From: Dehalococcoidia bacterium
Lineage (GTDB): Bacteria > Chloroflexota > Dehalococcoidia > UBA6926
DNA: 8,839 bases
NCBI GenBank assembly: GCA_029941095.1
Contig: JAPYRO010000041.1
Coordinates: 1-8,839 of the forward strand
Reading direction: 5' to 3'
In this document: positions 1-6,774 of the stretch, piece after piece
Position numbering within the stretch: the first letter of the stretch is position 1
Layout: every line of letters starts with the position of its first letter
The notes under the pieces: model-generated
What the model saw: only the letters and a program-made list of their open reading frames with translations
The model's database searches: none
What the model was told of the DNA's origin: nothing
Position numbers and translations under genes: made by a program

Positions 1-141
1 TGACCCTACAGCGCCACCGACGAGGATCGAAGCAACACGACTCTGAGGGCCCAGTAATGGTGCAACTAACAACAAATTCACAAGAGCTGCAAATAAAGGT
101 AGGAGAACAATAGCCCAGCCTATTAATTCATAAACTGCCAA
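1..141 (-). CDS. nuoL: NADH-quinone oxidoreductase subunit L (NuoL), N-terminal part, cut by window edge
   Basis: This is the start of the large antiporter-like proton-pumping membrane subunit of respiratory complex I. Only 47 codons are present and the rest lies beyond the left edge. The visible residues (AVYELIGWAIVLLPLFAAL, later LLGPQSRVAS) form a hydrophobic first helix of the kind that opens NuoL. The position directly after nuoK and the small gene also fits. I place the start at a TTG (141-139) that abuts the stop codon of the preceding gene: the frame is closed just upstream by TAG, no ATG lies in frame nearby, and a GAGAGG ribosome site sits 9 bases upstream. The only nearby ATG (131-129) is in another frame and meets a stop after one codon. 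Identity rests on context plus a short N-terminus, so it is probable rather than certain. Confidence 0.8.
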   Translation of the reverse strand, partial: MAVYELIGWAIVLLPLFAALVNLLLVAPLLGPQSRVASILVGGAVGS

Positions 142-336
142 CTATACTTTCCTCTCTATCTCTTCTGCTACGTGCTCCCTCGCTCTGGGAACACAAATTC
201 GGTACTCCACAAATTCATCACCCCAGTGCTCAATCTTGTCTGGCAATATTCTGGTGGGTAAGCCTTCTCCTTCATATAAATCTTTCCACATATTGGCAGC
301 TGTCAGGCCTCGAACCCTTTTAAATTCCACCCACAT
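142..336 (-). CDS. Small soluble protein of unknown function inside the nuo operon
   Basis: This 64-residue protein has no signal peptide or membrane helix and is rich in charged residues. It begins MWVEFKRVRGL, has a central GEGLPTRILPDK segment and ends in a short charged helix (PRAREHVAEEIERKV). The pattern of a strand, a helix, 'G(L/I)P.R(I/V)', then '(V)P...A...' and a helix resembles the small DUF2007-type domain ('putative signal transducing protein'). That is pattern memory, not a search result. The gene starts 11 bases after nuoK, with GAGG 8 bases before the ATG, and nuoL starts on the base after its stop, so it belongs to the operon and is surely expressed with it. nuoK and nuoL are normally adjacent, so the insertion is unusual. 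It could be an assembly or regulatory factor for the complex, or a passenger; the sequence does not tell which. Confidence 0.75.
   Translation of the reverse strand: MWVEFKRVRGLTAANMWKDLYEGEGLPTRILPDKIEHWGDEFVEYRICVPRAREHVAEEIERKV
151..156 (-). promoter_or_regulatory. Ribosome binding site for nuoL
   Basis: GAGAGG on the minus strand lies 9 bases before the TTG codon at 141. It sits inside the last codons of the upstream small gene and is the main reason for accepting a TTG start with zero intergenic bases. Confidence 0.5.
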
Positions 337-347
337 CTCCTACACCT

Positions 348-656
348 CTACCATTTCAATAAGTTCAAGTCAGATGAATTAATACTGTTCTTCTTATAAA
401 AAATAACCATCAGAATAGCTAATGCTATTGCAACTTCCACCGCAGCTATCGTGAATATAAATAGGACAAAAATATGCCCGACCAGTTCATTAGGGATCAA
501 ATATCTAGAAAACGCAACTAAAGACAAATTGATACCATTAAGCATGATTTCTATAGACATTAGAATGATCACTACATTTTTTCTATACAAAGATCCCACT
601 AATCCTATGCTAAAAAGAGCCAAAGATAATATTAAATAGTGCTCTAAAGTGACCAT
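348..656 (-). CDS. nuoK: NADH-quinone oxidoreductase subunit K (NuoK)
   Basis: This is a small membrane subunit of complex I (MrpC/NuoK family), part of the proton-translocating arm. It has 102 residues, the usual length, and three hydrophobic helices (about 6-24, 28-50 and 59-88). The two buried glutamates characteristic of the family are visible: Glu36 in MSIEIMLNGIN and Glu74 in AAVEVAIALAI. The 'VEVAIALAI' stretch is highly diagnostic. It starts one base after the nuoJ stop (TAA T ATG), implying translational coupling, and is followed by the small unknown gene rather than directly by nuoL. The C-terminal tail (KKNSINSSDLNLLKW) is polar and unremarkable. Confidence 0.96.
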   Translation of the reverse strand: MVTLEHYLILSLALFSIGLVGSLYRKNVVIILMSIEIMLNGINLSLVAFSRYLIPNELVGHIFVLFIFTIAAVEVAIALAILMVIFYKKNSINSSDLNLLKW

Positions 657-657
657 A

Positions 658-1161
658 TTATTTCTCTCTCGCTATCACTAAGGCCGCTATTGTCGCGACT
701 AGTAATAAAATACCAGCAAGTTCAAAAGGAAGCAGAAAATCATTGAATAAAATATCCGCTAAGTACCTACCTTCTCTGGATGAACTACCAACCATAGGTA
801 ATAAAACGTCTTCCGCTTCCAAATATCTCCAACCTTCTCGAGTAATACCATAGGCGATTCCAAAAAAAGTTATCACGCTTATAAGAATTGCCAGAGGCAT
901 TAAACGATTAATCGTGCTAGCACGATTAATCTGACCAGTTAGCATCACGGCGAAGAGGATAAGAACTGCTATCCCTCCAACATAAATCATGAATTGTGCT
1001 GCTGCCAAAAAATCTGCGTCAAGCAATATATATATCACTGCTATGCCAGAGAGAGATGCGACTAAACCGAGTGCCGCAACAAAAATACTTGGTACTGTTA
1101 TCACCAACATCGCGCCCGTTAAAATAACAGCTGACGCACCCGCAAAAACTAAAGAGACCAT
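658..1161 (-). CDS. nuoJ: NADH-quinone oxidoreductase subunit J (NuoJ)
   Basis: This membrane subunit of complex I (ND6 family) has 167 residues and about five hydrophobic helices. The conserved third helix, YVGGIAVLILFAVMLT (residues 60-75), carries the glycine-rich segment that forms the pi-bulge in known complex I structures. The ATG lies 13 bases inside the end of nuoI, with GAGG 7 bases upstream, and nuoK follows after one base. Residues 78-86 read INRASTINR, a local repeat produced by a perfect 26-bp DNA palindrome at 906-931, which lies just after the conserved helix. Hand reading shows no frameshift or missing helix. Confidence 0.94.
   Translation of the reverse strand: MVSLVFAGASAVILTGAMLVITVPSIFVAALGLVASLSGIAVIYILLDADFLAAAQFMIYVGGIAVLILFAVMLTGQINRASTINRLMPLAILISVITFFGIAYGITREGWRYLEAEDVLLPMVGSSSREGRYLADILFNDFLLPFELAGILLLVATIAALVIAREK
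906..931. repeat. Perfect 26-bp palindrome within nuoJ
   Basis: The 13-base half GATTAATCGTGCT is followed immediately by its exact reverse complement AGCACGATTAATC. As RNA it can form an 11-bp stem with a CUAG loop. The flanking bases (C905 and T932) do not extend the pairing. It lies in coding sequence and encodes the repeated residues INR-AST-INR. Confidence 0.9.
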
Positions 1162-1655
1162 CTACCCGCCTCATGCTCGTCCAATTCTTCTTCTCCTTGG
1201 TATCCTATGTCTTCTAGCTGAGGACGGAATTGAGTTTGCGGTTTCTTAGTTCCTTCCCTCAATTGGTCTGTGGTGATTACTAGATCCTCTCGTACGTAAT
1301 CTGCTTTTTCAAAATCGCCACCCATATGCAAAGCATCATAGGGGCATGCCTCCACACAAAGAGCGCAAAACATACACCTACCCGTATCAATTTCAAAAAC
1401 ATCTATCTTGTAATCATTGCCAACTTGTTGATGAGACTCAGGGTGAGTCACTATCCTTATAATCCCTAGTGGGCACGCTTTTGCGCAACTTGAGCACCCT
1501 GTGCATCGCTCCTCATACCAAACAAAATTATTACCTCTAAACCTTGGAGATATATCAAGTTTATTCTCAGGGTATTGGGTGGTGAATGGAGGCCTGAATA
1601 GGTATTTGAGAGTAACCACGAGCCCTTTGATTGCACCTAGGCCAAATATACGCAT
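1149..1655 (-). CDS. nuoI: NADH-quinone oxidoreductase subunit I (NuoI), 2x[4Fe-4S] protein
   Basis: This peripheral-arm subunit of complex I relays electrons through two [4Fe-4S] clusters (N6a and N6b in the known enzyme) towards NuoB. It has 168 residues. Two ferredoxin motifs are complete: Cys51-x2-Cys54-x2-Cys57-x3-Cys61-Pro, and Cys94-x2-Cys97-x2-Cys100-x3-Cys104-Pro. The N-terminus (GLGAIKGLVVTLKYLFRPP) is the amphipathic helix typical of NuoI. The acidic tail after residue 130 is a common variable extension. The ATG comes one base after the nuoH stop (TAG A ATG), and the 3' end overlaps nuoJ by 13 bases. Because nuoEFG are absent, NuoI is one candidate docking site for whatever feeds electrons in; that is inference. 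Confidence 0.97.
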   Translation of the reverse strand: MRIFGLGAIKGLVVTLKYLFRPPFTTQYPENKLDISPRFRGNNFVWYEERCTGCSSCAKACPLGIIRIVTHPESHQQVGNDYKIDVFEIDTGRCMFCALCVEACPYDALHMGGDFEKADYVREDLVITTDQLREGTKKPQTQFRPQLEDIGYQGEEELDEHEAGRWSL

Positions 1656-1656
1656 T

Positions 1657-2883
1657 CTAGTTTACCCCCTCTATATCTGGAACATATCTTTTCGGTCCTT
1701 TGTCAAACTGCCCTAGCCCTTTGACGAAGGATAATATAACTAACAGCCCAGCAAATAAAATTATGTTAATAATCGTAATGATTGCTAAAGGTTGTAATCC
1801 AAGCGCATTACCTGGATTTATATTAAATATTGATTGGACAAATAATATTTCACCAGCAGTAATGATTATATTTATGGTAGCTAATGGAAACATAATCTTC
1901 CAAGCTATTGCCAAAATCTGATCAATTCTGACACGTGGCCATGTACCTCTAAACCAAAAAAACAGAAATAAAATTATTGATGTTTTAGCCATTAACATTA
2001 GAAATCCACCAATTCCCGGGCCTAAATGGCCAAAAAACAATATCGCAATTACAAGAGACCAACCAAACGCGGCCAAATATTCTGTACCATATATCAGAGC
2101 GAATTTCGTCCCTGAATATTCTGTATGGAACCCCGCTACAATTTCGGAATCCGCTTCGTTTATATCAAAGGGAGTCCTGTTTAATTCAGCAGCAACAGAA
2201 AATAATATAATCAAAAAAGCAACTGGTTGGACCAAAATAAATGGGATCTCCTGAGCCTCCGCAATTTCGATCAAATTAAGTGACCCTGATAATAACACTA
2301 TTGTACAAATGGAAAGCACCAAAGGCACTTCATAACTAACTAATTGCGCGACGCCTCTCACTGCTCCATATAGAGAGTATTTGCTATTTGAAGCCCATCC
2401 CGCCGCAAAAACCCCTAGTGAACCCAAAGAGGTAATAGCAACAACGTAAAATATCCCAATATCCAAATCAGCGATTGTGAATCCAGGGAGTATAGGGATG
2501 ACCGCAAACATTAGAAGAACTGGGCTCATAATTAAAATAGGCGCTAAAGAAAATATATTCCTATTCGCTAAAGTAGGAATTAAATCTTCTTTAGTTATAA
2601 GTTTTATTAAATCGGCAAACCCTTGAAGAACCCCAAAAGGGCCTACTCGGTTCGGGCCTATACGATTTTGCATCCTTGCCACAAGTCTCCTTTCCACGTA
2701 GGTGAGCATGGTTGTAACAAACAATAGAAAACTAATAAGTATAAATAGGCCGATGAAAAAATTAATTCCGTTGAAAACATCTTGGGATGTATATTGAATT
2801 AATGGCTCCTTATTAGCGTAGATTAGTAACAAAATAGGTGTCACCAATATCAACACAACCATGTTAAATAATAACATTTGCAT
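1657..2883 (-). CDS. nuoH: NADH-quinone oxidoreductase subunit H (NuoH)
   Basis: This membrane subunit of complex I contributes to the quinone chamber where the two arms meet. From the ATG at 2883 it has 408 residues. Family signatures are the block ERRLVARMQNRIGPNR (about 64-79) and the loop AELNRTPFDINEADSE followed by IVAGFHTEYS (about 232-257). It has eight or more hydrophobic helices. It is longer than the roughly 325-residue E. coli protein, because after the usual end it carries an extra hydrophobic helix (about 363-387) and a charged tail. An in-frame GTG at 2901 would add six residues and overlap nuoD by 17 bases, but it has no visible ribosome site. The ATG at 2883 sits one base after the nuoD stop (TAG A ATG), exactly like the nuoH-nuoI junction, so I prefer it. 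Confidence 0.95.
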   Translation of the reverse strand: MQMLLFNMVVLILVTPILLLIYANKEPLIQYTSQDVFNGINFFIGLFILISFLLFVTTMLTYVERRLVARMQNRIGPNRVGPFGVLQGFADLIKLITKEDLIPTLANRNIFSLAPILIMSPVLLMFAVIPILPGFTIADLDIGIFYVVAITSLGSLGVFAAGWASNSKYSLYGAVRGVAQLVSYEVPLVLSICTIVLLSGSLNLIEIAEAQEIPFILVQPVAFLIILFSVAAELNRTPFDINEADSEIVAGFHTEYSGTKFALIYGTEYLAAFGWSLVIAILFFGHLGPGIGGFLMLMAKTSIILFLFFWFRGTWPRVRIDQILAIAWKIMFPLATINIIITAGEILFVQSIFNINPGNALGLQPLAIITIINIILFAGLLVILSFVKGLGQFDKGPKRYVPDIEGVN

Positions 2884-2884
2884 T

Positions 2885-4006
2885 CTATCTATCCACTTCA
2901 CCTACGTTTATATCTAAAGTTCCGAAATTCACGATGATGTCTGCAAGTTTCCATCCAACACATAATTCTCTTAAAACCGTTAAGTTAATAAATGATGGAG
3001 ATCTAATACCCATCCTGTAAGGGGCGATTGATCCATCACTTACTAGGTAAAACCCTAGTTCGCCTTTGGGGGCCTCAACCATACCGTATGCTTCTCCTTC
3101 AGGAGGACGAACAAAAAAATCAGTATCTGCCCTATAGGGACCTTGGGGCAACTTATCCATACATTGCCTTAATATATGGACAGACTCCTTCATTTCCTCT
3201 ATTCGGACAACCATACGATCCCAATTATCACCGTTTTCACCAAGAGGAACACTAAAATCTAATTGGTCGTAAATTTCATACGGGTCTTGCTTGCGCAAAT
3301 CCCAATCGACTCCACTAGCTCTTAGATTAGGGCCGGTTATTGAACAATTAATTGCCCGCTCACCTGCCAATGGTGCTACCCCAACCATCCTGCTCAATAT
3401 AATTTCGTTGCCTAACAGTAGATTTTCGTACTCTTCAATTTTCTTTTCAAAATCGTCTAGGAATTCAGCTATAGATTTTTCGAATCCTTCAGGTAAATCA
3501 TGGGAAACGCCGCCGAGTCTCATATAACTAAAAGTAATCCTCGCACCACAAACCATCTCAAAAAGATCAAGGATTTTTTCTCGTTCCCTAAACATATGCA
3601 TTAATGGAGTAATCCAAGCCCCTAGATCGTTGATCAGAAAACCTATGCCCATCAAATGGCTAGCGATTCTCATTAATTCAACCATTATCACTCTTAAATA
3701 TCTCGCACGCTCCGGTGGTTCAACGTCGGTAAGTTTCTCTAATGCACTGATGTACGCCAAGTTATTCGACATTCCCGCCAAATAATCCAATCTATCTGTC
3801 AAGGTAATTATTTGTGTGTAGCTCCGTTCTTCCGCTAGCTTCGAGCTACCTCTGTGCAGGTACCCCAAAATTGGCTCGACATCCACTACTTCTTCCCCAT
3901 CAAGCAGGGTACGCAATCGAAAAACTCCATGCGTACTAGGATGCTGGGGACCTAGATTTAATAGGACTGATTCAGTCCCACCAATATTTTTTTCAGACTC
4001 ATTCAT
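2885..4006 (-). CDS. nuoD: NADH-quinone oxidoreductase subunit D (NuoD, 49-kDa subunit)
   Basis: This peripheral-arm subunit forms most of the quinone-binding site with NuoB; the family is related to the large subunit of [NiFe] hydrogenases. With the ATG at 4006 it has 373 residues. Signatures are LNLGPQHPSTHGVFRL (about 16-31, including the quinone-site His), TDRLDY (70-75), NDLGAW (126-131), MFREREK (138-144) and the C-terminal GTLDINVGEVDR. The usual HRGxEK motif reads HRGSSK here (51-56), with Ser in place of the near-invariant Glu. The open frame extends to 4069, but those extra residues only shadow the end of nuoC. The ATG at 4006 lies 17 bases after nuoC with AAGGG 9 bases upstream. 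A GTG at 4027 overlapping the nuoC stop is a less likely start. Confidence 0.95.
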   Translation of the reverse strand: MNESEKNIGGTESVLLNLGPQHPSTHGVFRLRTLLDGEEVVDVEPILGYLHRGSSKLAEERSYTQIITLTDRLDYLAGMSNNLAYISALEKLTDVEPPERARYLRVIMVELMRIASHLMGIGFLINDLGAWITPLMHMFREREKILDLFEMVCGARITFSYMRLGGVSHDLPEGFEKSIAEFLDDFEKKIEEYENLLLGNEIILSRMVGVAPLAGERAINCSITGPNLRASGVDWDLRKQDPYEIYDQLDFSVPLGENGDNWDRMVVRIEEMKESVHILRQCMDKLPQGPYRADTDFFVRPPEGEAYGMVEAPKGELGFYLVSDGSIAPYRMGIRSPSFINLTVLRELCVGWKLADIIVNFGTLDINVGEVDR

Positions 4007-4023
4007 AGATTCGTTCCCTTGGC

Positions 4024-4464
4024 TCACAAAAAATCTTTCCTCAGTGGATGGCCAGGAAAGCCTTCCCACAGAAATATCCTTTTCATATTAGGATGGTTAA
4101 TAAAGCCTATCCCCATCAAGTCATATATTTCTCTCTCCTGTAAGTTCGCGCCTTCCCAAACATCCACCACGGATGCTACTTCGGGATCATCTCTTCCCCA
4201 TAACCGAACTTTAAAAGTTAGACTTTGATTATTGGATAAGGACAATAAAGCGTACCTCAATTCAAAGTGATCGATATAATCTACGCAATCTAAATATCTA
4301 AGCATATCCATTTTAAATTCTGGTTCGTCCTTAAAAATCAAACATACATCATGTAAATTTTCTGCCTTAATGTACAGATGTTTTTCTGTATCTAAATCGA
4401 TTACATCCTCAAAATGTTTAGTTAATAGCGAAACTACATATTGCCTACTTAATTCAAGGGTCAT
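4024..4464 (-). CDS. nuoC: NADH-quinone oxidoreductase subunit C (NuoC, 30-kDa subunit)
   Basis: This peripheral-arm subunit supports NuoD and NuoB. It is a separate 146-residue protein rather than a NuoCD fusion as in E. coli, and is at the short end for the family. The diagnostic C-terminal signature is visible: ANLQEREIYDLMGIGF (106-121), then HPNMKRIFLWEGFPGHP (124-140) and LRKDF. Its ATG overlaps the nuoB stop by four bases (ATGA), a classic coupled arrangement. I see nothing broken. The short length comes from a compact N-terminal domain with no C-terminal extension. Confidence 0.95.
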   Translation of the reverse strand: MTLELSRQYVVSLLTKHFEDVIDLDTEKHLYIKAENLHDVCLIFKDEPEFKMDMLRYLDCVDYIDHFELRYALLSLSNNQSLTFKVRLWGRDDPEVASVVDVWEGANLQEREIYDLMGIGFINHPNMKRIFLWEGFPGHPLRKDFL

Positions 4465-5117
4465 TTTTCTAACAATCTCTTTTGAACAGGATTCCTATCT
4501 CTTACTACGGAGTCCCGTTTGATTTTCTCTTGTAATTTCATCAAACCATAAAGCAAAGCATCCGGCCTTGGAGGGCAACCAGGTATATAAACATCAACGG
4601 GCACGATCCTATTTACACCAGGAACCACACTATAAGATTGGAAATATGGACCTCCACTTGTTGCGCATACGCCCATAGATATAACCCATTTTGGGTTAGG
4701 CATTTGCTCGTACACCCGTCTAACGGCGGGAGCCATCTTCCACGTAACCGTTCCAGAAACAATCATTAGATCTGCTTGTCTCGGAGACGCTCGAAATATT
4801 TCCATGCCAAATCGTGCTTGATCAAATCTTGGCATTACCGCACCAATCATTTCAAAAGCGCAGCACGCTAAGCCCAAAGTGACTGGCCAAACTGAATTGG
4901 ATCTTCCCCAATCTAGTAAAGCATCCAAAGAGGTGACCATTAGATTTCTCTCTAAACCTTCAGGCACTTGTATTGGTTCATCAACGTGTTGCTCTCCAGC
5001 GAGAGCTCTAATTTTCTCTATGGCTATTCCCTCTTCAACGTCCAGCTGATCCGTTGTCACCGTAAGGGGTATACCATATGGTGACCTATCACCCATGGAA
5101 GACTCATCTATTTCCAT
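4461..5117 (-). CDS. nuoB: NADH-quinone oxidoreductase subunit B (NuoB, PSST subunit)
   Basis: This peripheral-arm subunit carries the terminal [4Fe-4S] cluster (N2 in the known enzyme) that reduces quinone. From the ATG at 5117 it has 218 residues. The cluster ligands are visible: the tandem Cys85-Cys86 in LACCAFEMIG, Cys151 in MGVCATSGGPY and Cys181 in IPGCPPRPDALLYG. The first 55 residues or so form a poorly conserved extension before the NLMVTSLDALLDWGRSNS block, making it longer than minimal NuoB proteins. A GTG at 5138 is open in frame, but it would place the strong AGGAGG site (5125-5130) inside the gene. The ATG 7 bases after that site, overlapping nuoA by 10 bases, is clearly better. 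Confidence 0.96.
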   Translation of the reverse strand: MEIDESSMGDRSPYGIPLTVTTDQLDVEEGIAIEKIRALAGEQHVDEPIQVPEGLERNLMVTSLDALLDWGRSNSVWPVTLGLACCAFEMIGAVMPRFDQARFGMEIFRASPRQADLMIVSGTVTWKMAPAVRRVYEQMPNPKWVISMGVCATSGGPYFQSYSVVPGVNRIVPVDVYIPGCPPRPDALLYGLMKLQEKIKRDSVVRDRNPVQKRLLEK

Positions 5118-5494
5118 TCTAAAGCCTCCTTCTTCCACTCATACAAAAATCCAATTAATACCAACATAAGAAAAGGCAGCATCGCAACATAAGCCTCAAA
5201 ACCAAGATGCAAGAACCTTGCTGCCCAAGGGAAAATAAATAAAACTTCCACATCAAAAATCAAAAAGAGAAGTGCAAAAAGGTAAAATCTAAAGTTGAAC
5301 TTGACACGAGCCGTCCCAACTGGTGTCATCCCAGATTCATATGGAGCTCCTCTAGACACGTTCTTTTCGGAATCCGGCTTGGGGCGTATTCTAATTTTAG
5401 AAAATATATGGGATAGGAAAATCAGTGATGTGGGAACCAAAAATGCTGCCAAAGCCATGAACAGGACACCCCAATATTTAGCGGTTTCTGCCAT
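5108..5494 (-). CDS. nuoA: NADH-quinone oxidoreductase subunit A (NuoA)
   Basis: This is the first gene of the operon, a small membrane subunit of complex I (ND3 family) near the junction of the two arms. It has 128 residues and three helices (about 9-30, 70-89 and 102-119). The family signature is present: the loop YESGMTPVGTARVKF (52-66) followed by the second helix with LIFDVEVLF, whose acidic residues are Asp81 and Glu83. The ATG is preceded by AGGAGG (5506-5511) with an 11-base gap. The last 10 bases overlap nuoB. A candidate promoter lies about 100 bases upstream. Confidence 0.96.
   Translation of the reverse strand: MAETAKYWGVLFMALAAFLVPTSLIFLSHIFSKIRIRPKPDSEKNVSRGAPYESGMTPVGTARVKFNFRFYLFALLFLIFDVEVLFIFPWAARFLHLGFEAYVAMLPFLMLVLIGFLYEWKKEALEWK
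5125..5130 (-). promoter_or_regulatory. Ribosome binding site deciding the nuoB start
   Basis: AGGAGG on the minus strand, inside the 3' end of nuoA, lies 7 bases before the ATG at 5117. It rules against the in-frame GTG at 5138. Confidence 0.75.
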
Positions 5495-5505
5495 CAGTGA
5501 ATTAC

Positions 5506-5511
5506 CCTCCT
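5506..5511 (-). promoter_or_regulatory. Ribosome binding site for nuoA
   Basis: AGGAGG on the minus strand lies 11 bases before the nuoA ATG. It is the strongest such site at the head of the nuo operon. Confidence 0.7.
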
Positions 5512-5594
5512 AAATCGAATACAATCCAAGCATGACTTCTAATTCGACGGTAAAACTCCATTAGTGAAATTTTGCACAATCAATCAACTACCTC

Positions 5595-5624
5595 ATTATA
5601 CCTAAAATCTGGAAATATTGCCCG
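5595..5624 (-). promoter_or_regulatory. Candidate sigma-70-type promoter of the nuo operon
   Basis: A perfect TATAAT (5600-5595 read on the minus strand) lies in the 186-base gap between holA and nuoA. With an 18-base spacer the -35 box would be CGGGCA (5624-5619), matching TTGACA at only three of six positions. Transcription would begin near 5588, giving a leader of roughly 95 bases. In AT-rich DNA a chance -10 is common, so this is a candidate only. The rest of the gap (5495-5680) shows no gene and no convincing terminator after holA, so read-through from holA is possible. Confidence 0.4.
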
Positions 5625-5680
5625 ATTACAATAAATTAGCTCTATCTCAAATAGAAGTTATAGCTGATACGGGAGAACAA

Positions 5681-6658
5681 TTATTTCTCTGAAACCATTC
5701 TTAACAACAATAAATCTATCAAACTTCCTTGCGAATATTTATCGGGCTCTGCTCTAACTTCTAAGTCTAAATTGACAACTTGTGTGTGCATCCTAATCAA
5801 CTGTTTCATGGAAAAGGATCTGCTTTGATCAACAGATTTATTGACAGCAAAATCGCTCCTTGTTCCCAAGTAAGACTTAAATTGTTCTCTGGGGATTTTT
5901 CTATCCACTAAATCCTTAACCAATATTAGACGTCTTAGCTGTGAAGCTAAAAGTAGAATAAACTCTATTGAGTCAACACCACCATCCAGTAAATGTTGGA
6001 AACTGAGTCTAGCGCTATTATAATTCCCGCTGAATATTTGATCTATAACCCTAAAAATATTTTCGTCTCTTTCATAATTGACATTAAGTTTCACAGAAGC
6101 CAAATCAATTATCTTATCGTGGTGTTTATATAAGCTTAGTTTTTCAATTTCAGACTCAAGGGAAAGCAAATTATTACCACAGTTATCAATTAGCAAGCTC
6201 AACGCATCATCTTCGATTAACACACCCCTAGATTTAGCTGCTCTGATAGCCCAAGCCCTTAAAGAGGAACCTTTTAAGGGTATAAATTCTTTTGAGTACC
6301 CTGCTTTCCCTAGTACCTTGAGCATAGGATTACTGGGCCTTATTTTCCCATCAAGTAATACAAGATGATTAGTATCTGGCATAGTCCGGGCTACGTTCTC
6401 AAGCTGGCCCCATTGCCCAAATTCGGACTTTTTAGACCCCTCGAACATACTTAATAAGCCCTCTATGACGACCACGCGGCTCGATGCCAGAAATGGCACG
6501 GTTCCGATCATCGCCAGTACTTCGTTGACATTCGCTTCATTAGCGTTGAGGAATGTAGTGTTCATATTAATAAACTCTTCGTCCCCTAAAGATGTTTGAA
6601 AATCTTTAAACGCTGCGTGTCGAGAATAATAATCTTCGCCAAAAAATATATATAACAT
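5681..6658 (-). CDS. holA: DNA polymerase III delta subunit (HolA)
   Basis: HolA is the subunit of the clamp-loader complex that opens the beta sliding clamp during chromosome replication. It has 325 residues, close to the usual 330-345. It begins MLYIFFGEDYYS, the GED(x)(F/Y) opening typical of the family (canonical role: first strand of the AAA-like fold, lacking a functional Walker A). The segment VPFLASSRVVVIEGLL (54-69) matches the conserved 'PFF..RRLVVVEG' region. The C-terminal half is helical (SQLRRLILVKDLVDRKIP), as expected of the clamp-loader collar domain. The ATG is at 6658; an AGGTG only two bases upstream is too close to be a convincing ribosome site, so the start rests on family alignment. 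It is divergent from the propeller gene and upstream of nuoA. Confidence 0.93.
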   Translation of the reverse strand: MLYIFFGEDYYSRHAAFKDFQTSLGDEEFINMNTTFLNANEANVNEVLAMIGTVPFLASSRVVVIEGLLSMFEGSKKSEFGQWGQLENVARTMPDTNHLVLLDGKIRPSNPMLKVLGKAGYSKEFIPLKGSSLRAWAIRAAKSRGVLIEDDALSLLIDNCGNNLLSLESEIEKLSLYKHHDKIIDLASVKLNVNYERDENIFRVIDQIFSGNYNSARLSFQHLLDGGVDSIEFILLLASQLRRLILVKDLVDRKIPREQFKSYLGTRSDFAVNKSVDQSRSFSMKQLIRMHTQVVNLDLEVRAEPDKYSQGSLIDLLLLRMVSEK

Positions 6659-6700
6659 ATCACCTATTACTCAATTGGTATGTTTAACATGAGATTACCA

Positions 6701-6729
6701 TTGAATCATTTAAGAGGCCACAATAGAAT
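6701..6729 (+). promoter_or_regulatory. Candidate promoter of the propeller-protein gene
   Basis: TTGAAT (6701-6706) and TAGAAT (6724-6729) are separated by exactly 17 bases, matching the consensus boxes at four and five of six positions. Transcription would start near 6736, which is downstream of the in-frame GTG at 6732. This supports using the ATG at 6792 as the translation start. Confidence 0.45.
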
Positions 6730-6774
6730 TAGTGAAATCAAAAAAATTAGAGTCCACTGTTTCAAGTGATTTAT

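Noticed and set aside
989..1249. Plus-strand open frame of 86 codons across nuoJ/nuoI
   Set aside because: It lies antisense to two certain nuo genes, has no family resemblance and no ribosome site; it is a shadow of the real coding frame.
4007..4069. Upstream extension of nuoD
   Set aside because: The extra residues are the out-of-frame reading of the conserved nuoC end and do not resemble a NuoD N-terminus.
5564..5577. Imperfect palindrome GTGAAATTTTGCAC downstream of the nuo -10 box, considered as an operator
   Set aside because: Mismatches fall within the arms and it is only 14 bases in an AT-rich gap; too weak to claim.
5640..5668. Possible terminator after holA (AGCT...AGCT and CTATTTGAGATAG pairings)
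   Set aside because: The stem is short, AT-rich and interrupted, with no T-tract; it is not distinguishable from chance.
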